Shown here one piece after another: positions 10,471 through 23,489 of a stretch of 64,000 bases of DNA. Made by a program: the position numbers and the translations under genes. The stretch is from assembly GCA_007115705.1 (NCBI GenBank), contig QXEO01000882.1, positions 82,294 through 146,293 of the forward strand, given 5' to 3'. The stretch's first letter is position 1. Every line of letters starts with the position of its first letter. The stretch comes from Dactylis glomerata. Its lineage: Eukaryota > Streptophyta > Magnoliopsida > Poales > Poaceae. The notes beneath the pieces were generated by a model. It ran no database searches. It was not told the origin of the DNA and was given only the letters and a program-made list of their open reading frames with translations.

Positions 10471-13379
10471 TCGTCCTCGAGTAGGTAAGTGATAACAAAG
10501 AAATAATTTTTGAGGTGACATGCACCTACACAATCTTGACCACATATGTAAGTGTAGTGCACTGGGATCAAAAGAACTTAAAACATGGGCATGAAAGATA
10601 TAATCTTGATAGAAGAAACTTATCAACCATGTTACAACATGAAAAATAACACACACGAAAGATCATGAAAATGAAACAATGAAAGTCAAACATGTGTTAA
10701 AATCATATGGAAAAACATAGCAAATGGTTTTCAGCTTGTCCTTCATGAGAGAGCAAAACATAAATGCATAGGACACCTTTCAGTTTAAGAGGGCGACTAG
10801 ATACAAATAATTTGAGAACAAGTGAAACCAACATCATGAATCAATCAATGAAAACTTTGGGACAATGCACATTATACTCAGAATGACAACTATGCTCTCT
10901 TAGACGGTGCATAAAGATAGAAGGTGGTGACTCAACATAAAAGTAAAAGAAAGGCCCTTCGTGGAGGGAAGCATTGATTGCGAGTTTTATAAACCTTCAA
11001 AAATTATGCTACTTACTAGCTTTGAGCTCTCATTGCGCCCATCATAGGCATCTTGAATGGTTAGAGTTAATGCGAGTACAATTATGAAGCATATGCTTGA
11101 CAAATCATAAGTTGAAAACCTCGTGTCCCGTGAAGTACGAATACCCAAACCTCATGCTACTCAACTTAGAGTCCCAAGCAAGCTCTTGTCATTGTAAATA
11201 TATGTGTATCATCGAGAACCGCCAATGGGGTACCTCCTTCCCGATGACATGGAACAAGCCCACATCAAAATGACAAGACAAACAGACAATGAACACCTCG
11301 ACAGCTCTTTTATTTACCATTGGTATAGCTTTTTATTATGAGATGCATCGTCGAATGTCCACTATGGGCATGCTATAAATTTCCACCATGAATGATGCAT
11401 GGATTAGATTAGCGGCCCAGGCGTTTCCCTAACACATATAAGAACTCCATGATCTCGCAAGATTCCCAACTTATTTCACATCGCGAGTGTCTATAAACAA
11501 AAGATCACGATATCAACTCAAATGAATGATAGTGCAATGTTGAAAGCTTGCCCCATGACGACATGGCTGGGCTAATTTCCAACTTACAACTTGAAGCATA
11601 ACAACTCAACATAAGAGAGCCACAATGTCAAATTTTGAAACGAGAAAAGTAAAGTGTGCCATCAGGTTCGTGAGAGCTTTACTGACCAATTTTCGCATAA
11701 CACCAAAAAGAGTTTAATTTGAAGGATAGATAAAAGCAAGTCAAATGTACTTTGGAATAGCAAATTGCTAATAGGTATGTATGGTGGACACTTGGAACAA
11801 CTTGTTTTTTAGGATTTGGATGCACGAGTAGAGCTCATACTCAGTACAAAATGAGGGCTAGCAAAAGACTGGGAGCGACCAACTAAGAGAGCAATAATGG
11901 CCATAATCATGCAAAGCGACAAAGCGACATTAAAAGAAGCATAAGATGGCATCAAAAGTCAAAAACTAAATGATCATAGAGGCTTATGGCGACTTTGTAT
12001 GAGTCTGACATGTGTGAGCATGCGCCAAGTCAACCCAAATAAAGCATTAAGGAGAAAACCAAAATAATGCTTCCAAATAATTAAAACAACGCATGCTTTT
12101 TTTTTCAAAGGCTCATTAACCAATCTCAGTCATTTGAGACAAGTCATGCTACAACAAAACCACTAAGCATACTATCAAAAAGACATCAAGCACGACATGC
12201 AAAAGCCTAGGCCGCAGTCTACACAAGCTCCTTTTGTTACCACTTTTTTGCATAAAGCTTTTTCTCTTTTCCAACACCATTAGAACCTTTTTAAAACAAA
12301 TCTTTTGATGAAAACCAGCATGGACCAGAGGTCATAATACACCTTGATGCAAAAATATAACAAGATCTGAACACAAATCAAGGCAAAAATCAAAAACTAA
12401 ACGCAGTAGCTGAAAAAGAGAACACTCATTGAAACAATAAGAGTGAAAATCGGAGTGTTCTTGGCAAATAAAAAGCAAGGCAACTTCTCCAAAAGAAATT
12501 TGTTGGGGTCCAACCATTTATTGCAGCAAAAAAAACTAAACAAAACTGAAAACTAAAACGACTGATGCTCCAAAAAAAATGCATAGTGCATGAAGCAATA
12601 AAAATATAGTGTGTTGAAAGGTGACCTAATTTTTGCCGATGAAGAAGGGGTACCTCGGGGGCATCCCCAAGCTTGACGCTTGTACTTCTTAGATATTTCT
12701 TGGGGTGCATGGGCATCCCCAAGCTTGAGCTTTTGTCCATTCTTTAACTCACCTCATCATTCTCCAATCCCTACACTTGAAAACTTCCTTCATACAAAAC
12801 TCAACACAACTCTATTAGCAACATTAGTGTAAGCATAACATTGAATCAACCCTTTTTGCTTCAGGTTTCAACTCAAAACCACCTCATATAAAGCATATAC
12901 TACTGTATTAACTTCTCCAAAAGTTTCGTGATCAAAAGAACTAAAAAAGGAAGCGATCGAGCGGCAAACACAAATATTGGCAGAAATCTGTCAAAACAGA
13001 ACAGCTGACAAAGGTCGAATTTTTAGAGGGTTTTCTGTTGCTCAAATCAAAAAGTGTTAAACTAATGAAAGTTTGGATATAACCTGGGGCATATGCACAA
13101 GAAATCGCAGGTCCAAAAGATATATAGAGGATTTTCACGAATTTTTACGGTACAGCACCGAAATCTATTTCAGGACAGCAACATCCCCAAATCTTACCTC
13201 ACTCAAATTAGAGGCTTCTCTTGGCACAAAAACGAAATAAAAATGATAAGGAGAGGTCATTACAGTAGTAATAACTTCTAAGACTCAAATAAAAGAAAAA
13301 GAACTGAAAGTAAAACATTGGGTTATCTCCCAAGAGTGCTTTTCTTTAACGCCTTTGAGCTAGGCGCAGAAAGTGCGAA
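10448..13379 (-). other. E2 shared 3' noncoding region
   Basis: Same region as E1 1413-4342, in reverse. It has the CGCCT/AGGCG hairpin at 13350-13366, immediately after the gene, and two exact internal copies of the polypurine-tract 14-mer. No convincing gene is seen; the hydrophobic frame seen in E1, E4 and G is shifted here. Confidence 0.7.
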
Positions 13380-13973
13380 TCAAGTAATATCGAAAGAGGC
13401 ATTAAGATCAATTGTAGGAGTCTTTTCAACAAAGAAATGAATTCTGTCCAAATGAGTTTTTGAGTATCCCTTGTAATCACGCTTTGGTACACTACTTTCA
13501 TCAAAAAGATTTTCAGGACAAATCCAACTAAAATTCTTTTCCAAAGCATCATGAATTCCTACAAGTTTACATGGTATTGGCACTCTAAAATCTTTGTTGG
13601 TTGTACCAACAACCTCTACAGGCGAGGCAAGCTTATTAAATCTCTTAAAAACTTTCCTAGCTTCAATGAAAACATCTCTAAATTCTCTACGCAAAGTTTC
13701 CAAGATAAAAGCTTTCTTTTCAGGATCCTCAATATCATGAAGCTTAAGAAACATGTGTTGCATAAAAGGATTAAGGCTAGCAAACCTAGCTTCCAACATG
13801 TGAACTAAATAAGCAGAAACAACTTGATAACTAGGAGAAAGCTCAGCCAAAGACTTTTCCTCAACATCTTTATGTATACTAATATGATTAAAGAACTCCT
13901 CGATGTTACTTTTCCCAATAATAGAACCACAACCTACTGAGAGGTCCTCCAAAACGTACTTAGGGAACAACAT
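13380..13973 (-). CDS. 197-aa protein of unknown function carried by the E2 element
   Basis: Intact frame with its ATG at 13973 and a stop next to the conserved hairpin. The product is charged and apparently helical and soluble: I see no signal peptide, membrane segment, CCHC knuckle, D[ST]G protease motif or YXDD polymerase motif. A central block (about residues 35-105, including KAFILETLRREFRDV) is the best conserved part against the E1 copy. It occupies the place where E3 and E4 have gag and G has another protein, between the same leader and the same 3' region. Its last codons and stop lie in sequence also found at the end of the E4 gag-protease frame, so the cassette boundary falls just before the stop. 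I do not recognise the family. An RNA-binding or Gag-accessory role would be a guess. Confidence 0.65.
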   Translation of the reverse strand: MLFPKYVLEDLSVGCGSIIGKSNIEEFFNHISIHKDVEEKSLAELSPSYQVVSAYLVHMLEARFASLNPFMQHMFLKLHDIEDPEKKAFILETLRREFRDVFIEARKVFKRFNKLASPVEVVGTTNKDFRVPIPCKLVGIHDALEKNFSWICPENLFDESSVPKRDYKGYSKTHLDRIHFFVEKTPTIDLNASFDIT

Positions 13974-14129
13974 AATGAACTAATAGCAATAAAGTAACAA
14001 CTATAAAGGAAACTAAATTTTTTTGTGTTTTTGATAAAATGATGCAAGTAAAAATAAAATAAAGCAAAACTTAAAACAAAGTAAAGGATGTGCGTGCAAA
14101 AACTCCCCTTGCAGAAGTCTTCTTTTTCC

Positions 14130-14147
14130 TCCCCGGCAACGGCGCCA
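14130..14147 (-). other. E2 primer binding site (tRNA-Asp)
   Basis: On the minus strand TGGCGCCGTTGCCGGGGA is a perfect complement to the 3' end of plant tRNA-Asp(GTC) including CCA. It lies 10 bases inside the LTR end. tRNA-Asp priming is typical of the Athila lineage. Confidence 0.88.
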
Positions 14148-14157
14148 GAAAACTTGT

Positions 14158-15836
14158 TGGTGGCGCGGTGATGAATAATGCCAGAGAGCTTGTTGGCGTG
14201 TAGTTGATGAAGTAAATGACCGGCCAGTTGGGAAACCCCAAGAGAAGGTTTTGATGAATATAGCAGCAAGTTTTCCCTCAGTACGAAACCAAGGTATGCC
14301 AATCCAGTAGGAAAAAGCCAATACTCCAGAAGGTGATGCTTGCTAGCCTACTGACACTCCAACAAGGGCGACGTTTACGACACTTGTTGACACGTCTTCA
14401 ACCAGTAGCAACGTGGAACCTGCACACAACACAACCAAATACTTTGTCCCCAACTTATGATGAGGTTGTCAATCTCACCGGTTTGCTGTAAACAAAGGAA
14501 TGAGCGTATCGAGTGGAAAACAATAGTAGTATGTGAGTAAAGTAAACAGTGCGAGTAAAGTAAACATGTGATAGCAATATAAAGAAAATAGGACCGGGGT
14601 CCACAGTTCACTAGTGGTGTCTCTCCATAAGATAAAATAACACATGCTGGGTAAACAAATTACAGTTGGGCAATTGATAGAATAAAGACATCGTGATATA
14701 TCGAGAGGATCACTATGAGATTTACTCTGGGCATTACAACAAAATACATAGACTGCCATCCAACTGCATCTATGACTAATAATCCACTTGTGGCGAATCA
14801 ATGCGAGAACTCCACAAGTATTAAGTTGCGAACAACAGATAACTGCATTAAGCAAAGTGTGTAATGTAAACAAAGCATATGCCCTTGGACATATGAATGT
14901 TGTTTTCCTCCTAGTAGCAACAGCACATCTACAATCTTAGAGGTTTCTGTCACTCCCCCAAATTAAATAGAGGCATGAACCCACTATCGAGCATAAATAC
15001 CCCCTCTTGGAGTCACTAGCAACTACTCGGTCAAGATAGCTACTAACAACAGAGAGCATGCAAGATCATAAACAACATAGAGATAACATAAGATAATATT
15101 CAGCACATCAACTCAATCATAACACCAATATTCATCGGATCCCAACAAACACAACATGTAGAATTACATAACGGTGATCTCGATCATGTAAGGCAGCTCA
15201 CGAGATCTAAACATGAAGAACATGGTGGAGAAGACAACCATCTAGCTACTGCTATGGACCCATAGTCCAAGATAGACTACTGACTCATCGCGCCAGAGGC
15301 AAGCATGGCGATGAAGAAGACCTCCGGTGGTGATTCCCCTCTCTGGGAGGATGCCGGGAATAGCTTCTGGACCCTCCCGATATCGGGTCAACGACGGCGG
15401 CGAATCGCGATGTGTTTCTGGAAAAGTGATTGGATCTTTAGGTTTTTTCCATCGGGGGGTCTTTATAGGCGAAGGGGCAGCGTCAGAAGTGGACCAGGGG
15501 GCCCACACCATAGGCGGGCATGGGCCAGGGGCAGGCCGCGCCCCCTGGTGGTGTGGCCGCCTTGTGGCTCCTTTTCGTCTCCTCTTCGGTTCTCTAGAAG
15601 CTTCGATAAATATCTGGATGTCTGGCTTTTGTTTCGTCCAATTCCGAGAATATTTCCCGTGTAACTTTTTTGAACACAAAACAGCAGAAAACAGGGAACT
15701 GGCACTGTGGCATCTCATTAATAGGTTAGTTCTGGAAAATACATAAAAATGCCACGAAGTGTAACGAAACACTAAGCAAATGGCGTAAAAACAAGCATGG
15801 AGCATCAAAAATTATAGATACGTTTGAGACGTATCA
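14158..15836 (-). repeat. E2 5' LTR (1679 bp)
   Basis: On the minus strand it starts TGATACGTCTCAAACGTATC and ends GCCACCA. It is the uninterrupted partner of the 7110-10447 LTR. Confidence 0.92.
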
Positions 15837-16348
15837 ATATTAGATAATTCACTCTTAAACTTGTTATAAAAATTGGTAAACCACAAGGGCTAGAGTGCGT
15901 AAAAGCCACACATTCTTATTTAAATCATAACTTATTAACTATATGAGATATAATAAATCTAAACTCATTTACATTACATTAAATAGTTCAAACTATTTGA
16001 ATAAAAATAACTATGACCATTTTGAAACTCCTATGATCATGCCTTGGTGAAATCAAATAGAATCATTTACAATTTGAACATGACCTTTGCTAACTTTGGA
16101 TATTTTGAGCACAACTGATAATAGGAACAAATAAGATATGACAATATGCATAATTCACAATAACAGGATCATTTCAAATATGAACTTTGGAAGTTAAACT
16201 TCCAAACAATTAATACAATATTCATTGATAACAATTCAATTATGAATTATAAATATCTATAAGAATATGAATTGCTTCAGCCACAAGTCCATTTAGTGCC
16301 AAATGCCACTTGGCTGTCCAAAATAAAGATTATTGGAGGATAATCATC

Positions 16349-16430
16349 ATGCCACCTAGGATAGTTATCCACTTGAAAATATCTTCCTAATGCCACCTAG
16401 GATAGTTATCCATTTGAAAATATCTTCCTA
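16349..16430 (+). repeat. 41-bp tandem duplication in the H LTR
   Basis: Units 16349-16389 and 16390-16430, beginning ATGCCACCTAGGATAGTTAT, differ at one position. The same pair is present in the 3' LTR (29841-29881 and 29882-29922), so the duplication is older than the insertion of H. Confidence 0.85.
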
Positions 16431-18409
16431 TACTTGAACCCCAAGTAATGCTCATGCATGAGAGCTTGACAACAAGTAGCTTACTCACCAAATTAAAGCA
16501 AGAGTCACCACTTGAGGTGTCAACTTGTGGTGGGCATCAAAAGGATATAAAAGGAACCCCATGGCATCCATTTTGACCCCATAAAATCATGGTATGAGGA
16601 CACCAACGAAATTGGGCCACTTCATATATTAGATAGGACCAAGATGAAGCAGCTAGGAGGTGCAGGCATGCCACAAGATGCAGGTTACCAGATTTACCGA
16701 AGACCAAGCTTCACAAGAGCACCAGGTTGGTCCAGGATGAGAGTAGAGGAGTGTACTTAGAGGGAAAAAGGGAATAACTCACCCTAAGCAAGAGAAATAT
16801 ATGCATCTGATCTGAAATCATCTACTAAAAACATATACATAATCTAGGGGCATATCACATACATCTAAATGATCATATGAGCACCAAGAACAAACATGTA
16901 AATTTACTAGGAAGCAAATCAAACCCAGAAAATGTAGAGTAGCTGTTCACATCATGGATATGTCTGTACTAAGAAATCACTATCAACTTATCCATATTAT
17001 TCACACACCTACACTTGCTTAACAAAGGTTAGAACATTATCTTTAGCTGCCATTAGTTGGTGAACACACTAATAGTTAATTGTGTGAATGCTTATATAGC
17101 CTAGCATGCTAAGATAAATTAGTAAACACTCTAATACCTCACTTACACATTATTGAGATGCATCTTTGCATATAGCCAAGTCAACTAGATACCATATCCT
17201 TTGCAAGATCATGTGTGGAATTAATTGCCAGAACAGCACATTAAGAAAAGCACCGCTTTTATGAGACACTTCTATGATATTTCCTATTCTTTTCACCTAT
17301 CCATTTGAAACTCTACTCAGTTATCCAATTCTAATTCTGCATCTCTGGGTGATATAAAATCATCCAACCCAATGTCCTTCCATTTATCCATTTGAAGCCC
17401 TATGGTACCAATTTAAGATTCAACTTATGTATCACTTTGTGATCACCAGCAAAACCCCATAATCATGTCTTATCTCTAAATCCAAGAGTGGCATCCAAAC
17501 CATAATCCTCCCAAGATAACCAAGATCTTTATCTAGTAATCAACTCACCTCTTGTTATTTACCTTGACCTTAGCTAAATAAACATTCCCTGTAGTAAATC
17601 CTTTCAAACAAGGATCAATAAATTAATATCAACTTAAAGTAGTTCTTTGGGGCATTTCCATATTATTAACAAATGGGGGTAAATATGAAGTGATGCATTC
17701 TAATAAATCCTGTACTAGAAAAATAAATACTAAATTGAAGTTTGATTCTTACATAATTGATATTCAAAGCAAGCATTAGCAATCCATTAAAGTTATTCAC
17801 CAAATAATTTGCAACCTCAAGTAATCATGATTGAATTAATCTTTATTAAGATTCCTATCTAAACCCTAGTAATATCTACAATATTTCATGTGCTAATAAA
17901 ACTTTTCTTGATACTCTATGTGTTACTAGTGAGTACCTAAACCTATTTTAGAAGAACTCCCAAGTTTTAAATCTGCAAAAACAAAATACAAATTCAAATA
18001 GAATTAAATTTGAAAACAGAAAATAGAAAAGAAAACAAAACAGAAAAAAGGGGGAAGCTTACCTGGCCACAACCCAACCCAATCGGCCTAGCAAGCCAGC
18101 CCACCGGGGCTTGGCTTGAATACCGATTTGGTATTAGCCTGAGGGGTAGGACCCACTTGTCAGGGGTCGACGTCTTCGTCTTCCTCTTTTCTTCTGCACG
18201 GCTTTGACACCGTGATGAAGAGCTCCATGTCGACGTAGCCTTCGCTGACCACCACCGTGACTTCGTCGACCGACATGTCATCGTTCTCATCCGTACACGC
18301 CTACTAGCAACCTCAGCACCGTGATTCACGCCCAAAACGAGTGAACCATTACCACCACATCCCGTTCATTGTCGAAGCCTTGTCGTCATCCCCAAGCTCT
18401 TCCCCGGCC

Positions 18410-18416
18410 TATAAAT
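18410..18416 (+). promoter_or_regulatory. Putative TATA box of the H LTR
   Basis: TATAAAT in GGCCTATAAATTCACC, followed within about 70 bases by a CT-rich stretch (ATCTCTCTCTCCAAGC). This resembles a plant core promoter and fits the U3/R boundary of this long LTR. Confidence 0.5.
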
Positions 18417-20704
18417 TCACCGGGTGGTCTCTCTGAACCCTAGCTTGCTTCGCCGCCATCCCTCAGACTCTATATCTCTCTCTCCAAGCTTCTGCAACAT
18501 CACCGATGGACCTCGCCGGAGTTCATGTCGGGGCCGTCAGTAGTGGTTACCCCAAGCTCCCTAGAGTGGCCTAGGAGATGGGCTGTTCCTCGTAGAGCAT
18601 CTTAGAGGAGTGAATCAAGCCAAGGTGCTTCCAGTTGAGCGAATCGCTCTGTTCCTTCTCGCCAGACATCATCGGGATCTGCTCAATCTCACCCAACTCC
18701 GGTCACCTGAGTCCTCTTCGACCATCCAGTGACCATCACGGTGAGCATACGAATCTATAGAGCTATTTTTTGCATCAAATGGTGAGCCGTAGCTCGAGTT
18801 CGGTAGTTGGCCGGAGTTCGCCGCCGCAGATGAGTTCGCCGGGGGCAGCTTCGGTGACCAAATATTGGGGGCGCTGCTCCTATTCTACTAAGCATCGAGT
18901 CCCAGTTCGTTTAGGGCTAATTCCGCAGCATCAGGAGCCGCAGAGCGCCATCATCGTCGTTGTCTACCTCGCCGGCAGCGAGATCCTGTCCCCAGTCAAC
19001 TTCTTGACTCGGCCCTGCCTACGTGGCATTGACCGAACCCCGGGCCCCACTAGTCAGTCTATGTGACCAAGACCTTTGCCTGTGTGGTAGCTGACCAAGC
19101 ACTGCCCCACCAGTCAGTCTAATTGGCTAGATACCCCCTCGGTGTAAAAAGTATTCCCTATTGTTTAGGAATTCCAGAAAATAAGTAAAACTTAGAAAAA
19201 TCTTATCTATTTAATTTTGAGTCAGAAAAATGCAAATAATATATCAAAAAGATCACAAAAATAAGACCTATCTGTTTGTACTGTAATATTATATACTTGT
19301 GTGGAATAATTTTGAGTGCAATTTAAAAACATGTTTAAGTACTATTTTTGAATATAAATTTAACACAAATTTAGGAATCAAATAACTTTTCTAGATGAGA
19401 AAGGAATGTTTATAAACTCAAATTACTTTATTGAAACAACATTTTACTATTTAGGTTTAGTATTTTTTAAACTTTACTATTAGTATTTAAAAACCTAAAA
19501 CTATTTCCCTGAATAATTTTAAATTAAAATCAAGAAAAATCCTAAATAACTATTGGCTTGTATGAAAATCTATTTTTCAACTATAATCTAGTAATTGAAA
19601 ATTGTCTTATTATGAATTACTTTAAATCATGAGAATTCTAAAATCAATTTAGGAATCATGTAAAATTATGATTCAAACCATACTAGCTAATAATAAAGGA
19701 ACTTGTGTTTTATCAATCACTGCAACCTTCCTATAAAGTAAATGACCACTAAGAGGTAATTTTATACCAAATGTCCATTGTGGATTATGTCTTCAAAAGT
19801 TATTCTTTTAAGAACATATCAAATAAGCATTTCTCCAAACCATAGACTTTCTAAATAACAATTGTTTAGGTCTGTTAAGATTGTTGTCAACCCTGACAAT
19901 AACTAGGTACTACTCCATTGTTATGAATTACTTCAATATTGCTTGCTTATGATCAATTAATTGATTGCTAATCATTGTAGCAACTTAAAATTGCTACTTT
20001 CATGTCTTCACTATTCATCATCATCCTCCTGTAGATTGGAATGATGATAACTCCTAAAAACAAAAACCTTGACAACCTTGTGTGTGCAATTGATCTTAAA
20101 AGTGCAACACATCACAAAGAAGTCATCACCACCCAACAACAACAAATCATGGGGATTAGGTAATGCTTAGAACGGTGCATATCATATCTTATGCATATCA
20201 TGCTGCAGATTTCTAACATCATCCCTACCGGATGATGATTGCTATTTCAGAATTGGGATTTCTATCGTATCGAAGACCTTGACTTGCATAATCTTGCAGT
20301 CAAAAAGGCAAGTTCACTCTTGCTCATATCTCTTGTTTAATTTTAGCAAATTACTTGCAAATATACCAGTGGTATTACTACTACATTTTAAAAGCAAAAG
20401 GTTCTGTTTTCATAATTAATATGAAGTAGTGGTTTCGACCGGAATGATTGTTGCCCTAGGATGGTGGGCAGTGGGACCATGGTATGAGTATGGTGGAGGT
20501 CCCACTACAACTGGAAAGTTCACCTAGGACTAAAAACAAATGTTGCCAGTGATTCTAGCACCGCAAATAATGGTCAACCATGAGATATGGTATGGGACGG
20601 AGAAGTCAGCTGTATCTTTTCCCTCTCGCATGCCAACAGATCAGTAGCGAGGGTTGTCTTGTCCGGGCTACTATAGAGTAAAGCGGGGAAATGCGTTTCC
20701 TGCT

Positions 20705-20880
20705 GGTCTACCTATAGTATAGGGGGGCAGACTAGCTAATTGATCTATGATGGATCGGTCTACCCATATTGTATAGGTGTGGGCATTTGGGTCCAGAACG
20801 GTCTACCTATGGGAGCGTCCATAGTGTAAAGGGGAGGACCAGTGCGCCAATCGGTCTACATATGTGGTATAGGGGAGGAT
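20705..20880 (+). repeat. Degenerate tandem repeat in the H LTR (4 units)
   Basis: GGTCTACC(T/C)AT followed by a variant of AGTATAGGGG occurs near 20706, 20758, 20799 and 20852, spaced about 40-55 bases. The function is unknown. Confidence 0.6.
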
Positions 20881-21756
20881 GGACTTACAAAAGGGTGGGT
20901 CTGCGGGGTCGCAGAAAAGAACAGTGATTGGCTTGGATCTTAGACTAGGCCCATACACAAGAAGTATGGACTGGTAGGCCACTTGGATGTGCAACAAGGC
21001 TAAGATCTCTCATGGGTACAAGTGACCACCTTTGCAGAGTGTAAGAAAGTATCAAGATACTCCCTGTTACAGGAAGGATCTGCGAACGCGGCTGGGAAAG
21101 GAGCCCATCAAAGCTATAATCAACCTGTGAAGACTGAAGGACATAGTTCTTTTGAATAAAAGCAACCTCTTGAAGAAATGTTTACAAAAACTTGCATTGC
21201 CAAATGACTCTTGGGTCTAAGGCTATAGCTAGTGCATAAGACACCTTATTCCTTATATGAACTTGCTGGGTAACGCTCGTTACTCACCCCACTCCCTCTT
21301 AACCCTTGCTTAGATTGGAGGCAACAGAGGAGGCAACCTCGAGACACTAAAGTTGAAGATGAAGCCCTATATCAATGACGAAACTATCAATGAAGTCAAC
21401 GACAATGCCAAGCTTGCTGGAAAACTAGAATAGGAATAGAAGGCCCTAATACTAGAACCTAAGTAGATAAGTTAGTTCTGTAGTTTTTGTAGCAAGCCAA
21501 CAGCATTAGTTGTAGCTCTAGTTTAATCTTCAGCTTATTCTTTCTCGTTTGTAATCGCCAGAACTAAACCTCTACCCGTTGAGGAGGTTCTGAAGATCTT
21601 CTATATGATGAAATTGTAATCCCATAGACATACCTTGGACCTGCGATGTTTCTGTTGTACCACTCTGATTGATGTAATACTAGTGAGATGGTATTTCATT
21701 GGTGTTATGTCAATGACTTGCATACTACACATGCAGTGGTAAGCTGGGTCACCACA

Positions 21757-22235
21757 GTTGGTATCAAAGCAAACACTTTGACCCTAGGATTAAAACCCTT
21801 TAATAGGAGACCTGTAGGTTTGGTAGTGACTATAGGAAGCCTTCTTATCTAAACCAATTCTTCTTTATGACTTGAGATGGATATTCAATAAAAGAATACT
21901 CCTGACACACTCGAGTCAAATTCTCTTACCTGTTATTCCTAAGTGAAGTTAGATATCTTGAATCATACCAAGTAGTTATGACATCAAGCCTTACACAATG
22001 GATGAAAGTTGATTACATTGGTATACAATACATGGTAGTCCAAAGAGAGGATACAACCAGAATGGGAACTATCCTATTGGAAGAAGTATACCAAGGTCAT
22101 CGTGTTAAACTTGAGTCATCTGAAACTGTAGTAGGATGATGTCAAGTATTCAAGTGAAGCTATATGAGATAGTAGAACCTTAGGTTAAGTCAGGTATATG
22201 GATACTCAAGAATGCCATATACGAGTAAGATGTAC
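21757..22235 (+). other. H interior, left part
   Basis: 479 bases between the PBS side and the E3 insertion. AT-rich, stops in all frames, no gag signature seen. It ends with TGTAC (22231-22235), the left target copy of E3. Confidence 0.6.
21759..21770 (+). other. H primer binding site, resembling initiator tRNA-Met
   Basis: TGGTATCAAAGC lies 2 bases after the LTR end. The initiator tRNA-Met complement begins TGGTATCAGAGC, so there is one mismatch in 12. Confidence 0.75.
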
Positions 22236-23489
22236 TGGTGGCGCGGTGTTGATGATGTAAATGACTGACCAGTTGGGAACCCCAAGAGAAGGTGTGATGA
22301 GCACAGCAGCAAGTTTGTCCCTCAGTAAGAAACCAAGGTTTATCATTCCAGTAGGAAAAAGCCAAACTCCAGAAGGTGATGCTTGCTAGCCTAGTGACAC
22401 TCCAACAAGGGCGCCGTTAACGATACTTGTTAGCGCATCTTCAACTAGTAGCAACGCGGAACCTGCACACAACACAACCAAGAACTTTGCTCCCAACTTA
22501 CGATGAGGTTGCAAATCTCACCGGTTTACTGTAAACAAAGGAATGAGCGTATCGAGTGGAAAGCAATAGTAGTATGCGAGAAAGTAAACAGTGCGAGTAA
22601 AGTAAACATGTGATAGCAATGTAAAGGAAATTGGACCGGGGTCCAAACTTCACTAGTGGTGTCTCTCCATAAGATAAATAACAACATGCTGGGTAAACAA
22701 ACTACAGTTGGGCAATTGATAGAATAAAGATAACGTGCATATGTCAAGAGGATCACTATGAGATTTACTATGGGCATTACAACAAAATACATAGACCGCC
22801 ATCCAACTGCATCTATGGCTAATAATCCACCCACGGGGAATCATCCGAGGACCCCGTGAATATTGAGTTGCGAACAACAGATAACTGCATTAAGCAAAGT
22901 GTATAATGTAAACAAAAAGAATGTCCTTGGACACAAGAATGTTGTTTTCTCCCTAGTGGCAACAACACATCTACAACCTTAGAGGTTTCTGTCACTCCCC
23001 CAGATTAAATAGAGGCATGAACCCAACTATCGAGCATAAATACCCCCTCTTGGAGTCACTAGTATCTACTTGGCCAAGATAGGTACTAACAACAGAGAGC
23101 ATGCAAGATCACAAACAACATAGAGATAACATAAGATAGTATTCAGCACATCAACTCAAACATAACACCAATATTCATCGGATCCCAACAAACACAACAT
23201 GTAGAATTACATAACGGTGATCTCGATTATGTAAGGCAGCTCACGAGATCTAAACATGAAGCACATGGTGGAGAAGACAACCAACTAGCTACTGCTATGG
23301 ACCCATAGTCCAAGATAGACTACTCACTCATCACGCCGGAGGCAAGCATGGCGATGAAGAAGACCTCCGATGGCGATTCCCCTCTCGGCAGGGTGCCGGG
23401 AAGAGCTTCTGGACCCTCCCGATCTCGGGTCGATGACGGCGGCGGATCGCGATGTGTTTCTAGAAAATTGATCGGGTACTTAGGTTTTT
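22236..23489 (-). repeat. E3 3' LTR, truncated at its U3 side
   Basis: It matches 25122-26261 of the other LTR, apart from a gap noted there, but stops at 23489, where the normal continuation (the GGGGGGTCTTTATAGGCG region with the TATA box) is replaced by gag sequence. Confidence 0.85.

Larger units (their letters stand above)
7110..15836 (-). mobile_element. E2: non-autonomous Athila-lineage element with intact 197-aa gene
   Basis: In minus orientation it reads 5' LTR (15836-14158), PBS (14147-14130), gene (13973-13380), noncoding region, polypurine tract (10470-10448) and 3' LTR (10447-7110, interrupted by a solo LTR). Target copies are GTATT at 7105-7109 and ATATT at 15837-15841, one base different. 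The uninterrupted copy of the H LTR at 29327-29340 supports the join. It is the same family as E1, inverted relative to it. No polymerase genes are present. Confidence 0.92.
15842..21756 (+). repeat. H 5' LTR, second part
   Basis: It continues the H LTR after E2. 15842-17408 repeats at 29336-30897. The centre (about 18000-19130) is GC-rich and carries a TATA box at 18410 and pyrimidine-rich leader sequence; the rest is AT-rich. It ends TAAGCTGGGTCACCACA at 21756, directly before the PBS. Open frames such as 18770-19066 have no recognisable product. The total LTR is about 6184 bases without E2. Confidence 0.82.

Noticed and set aside
18770..19066. GC-rich open frame in the H LTR as a host gene
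   Set aside because: It lies inside a defined LTR, shows no known domain, and surrounding LTR promoter sequence explains the GC content.
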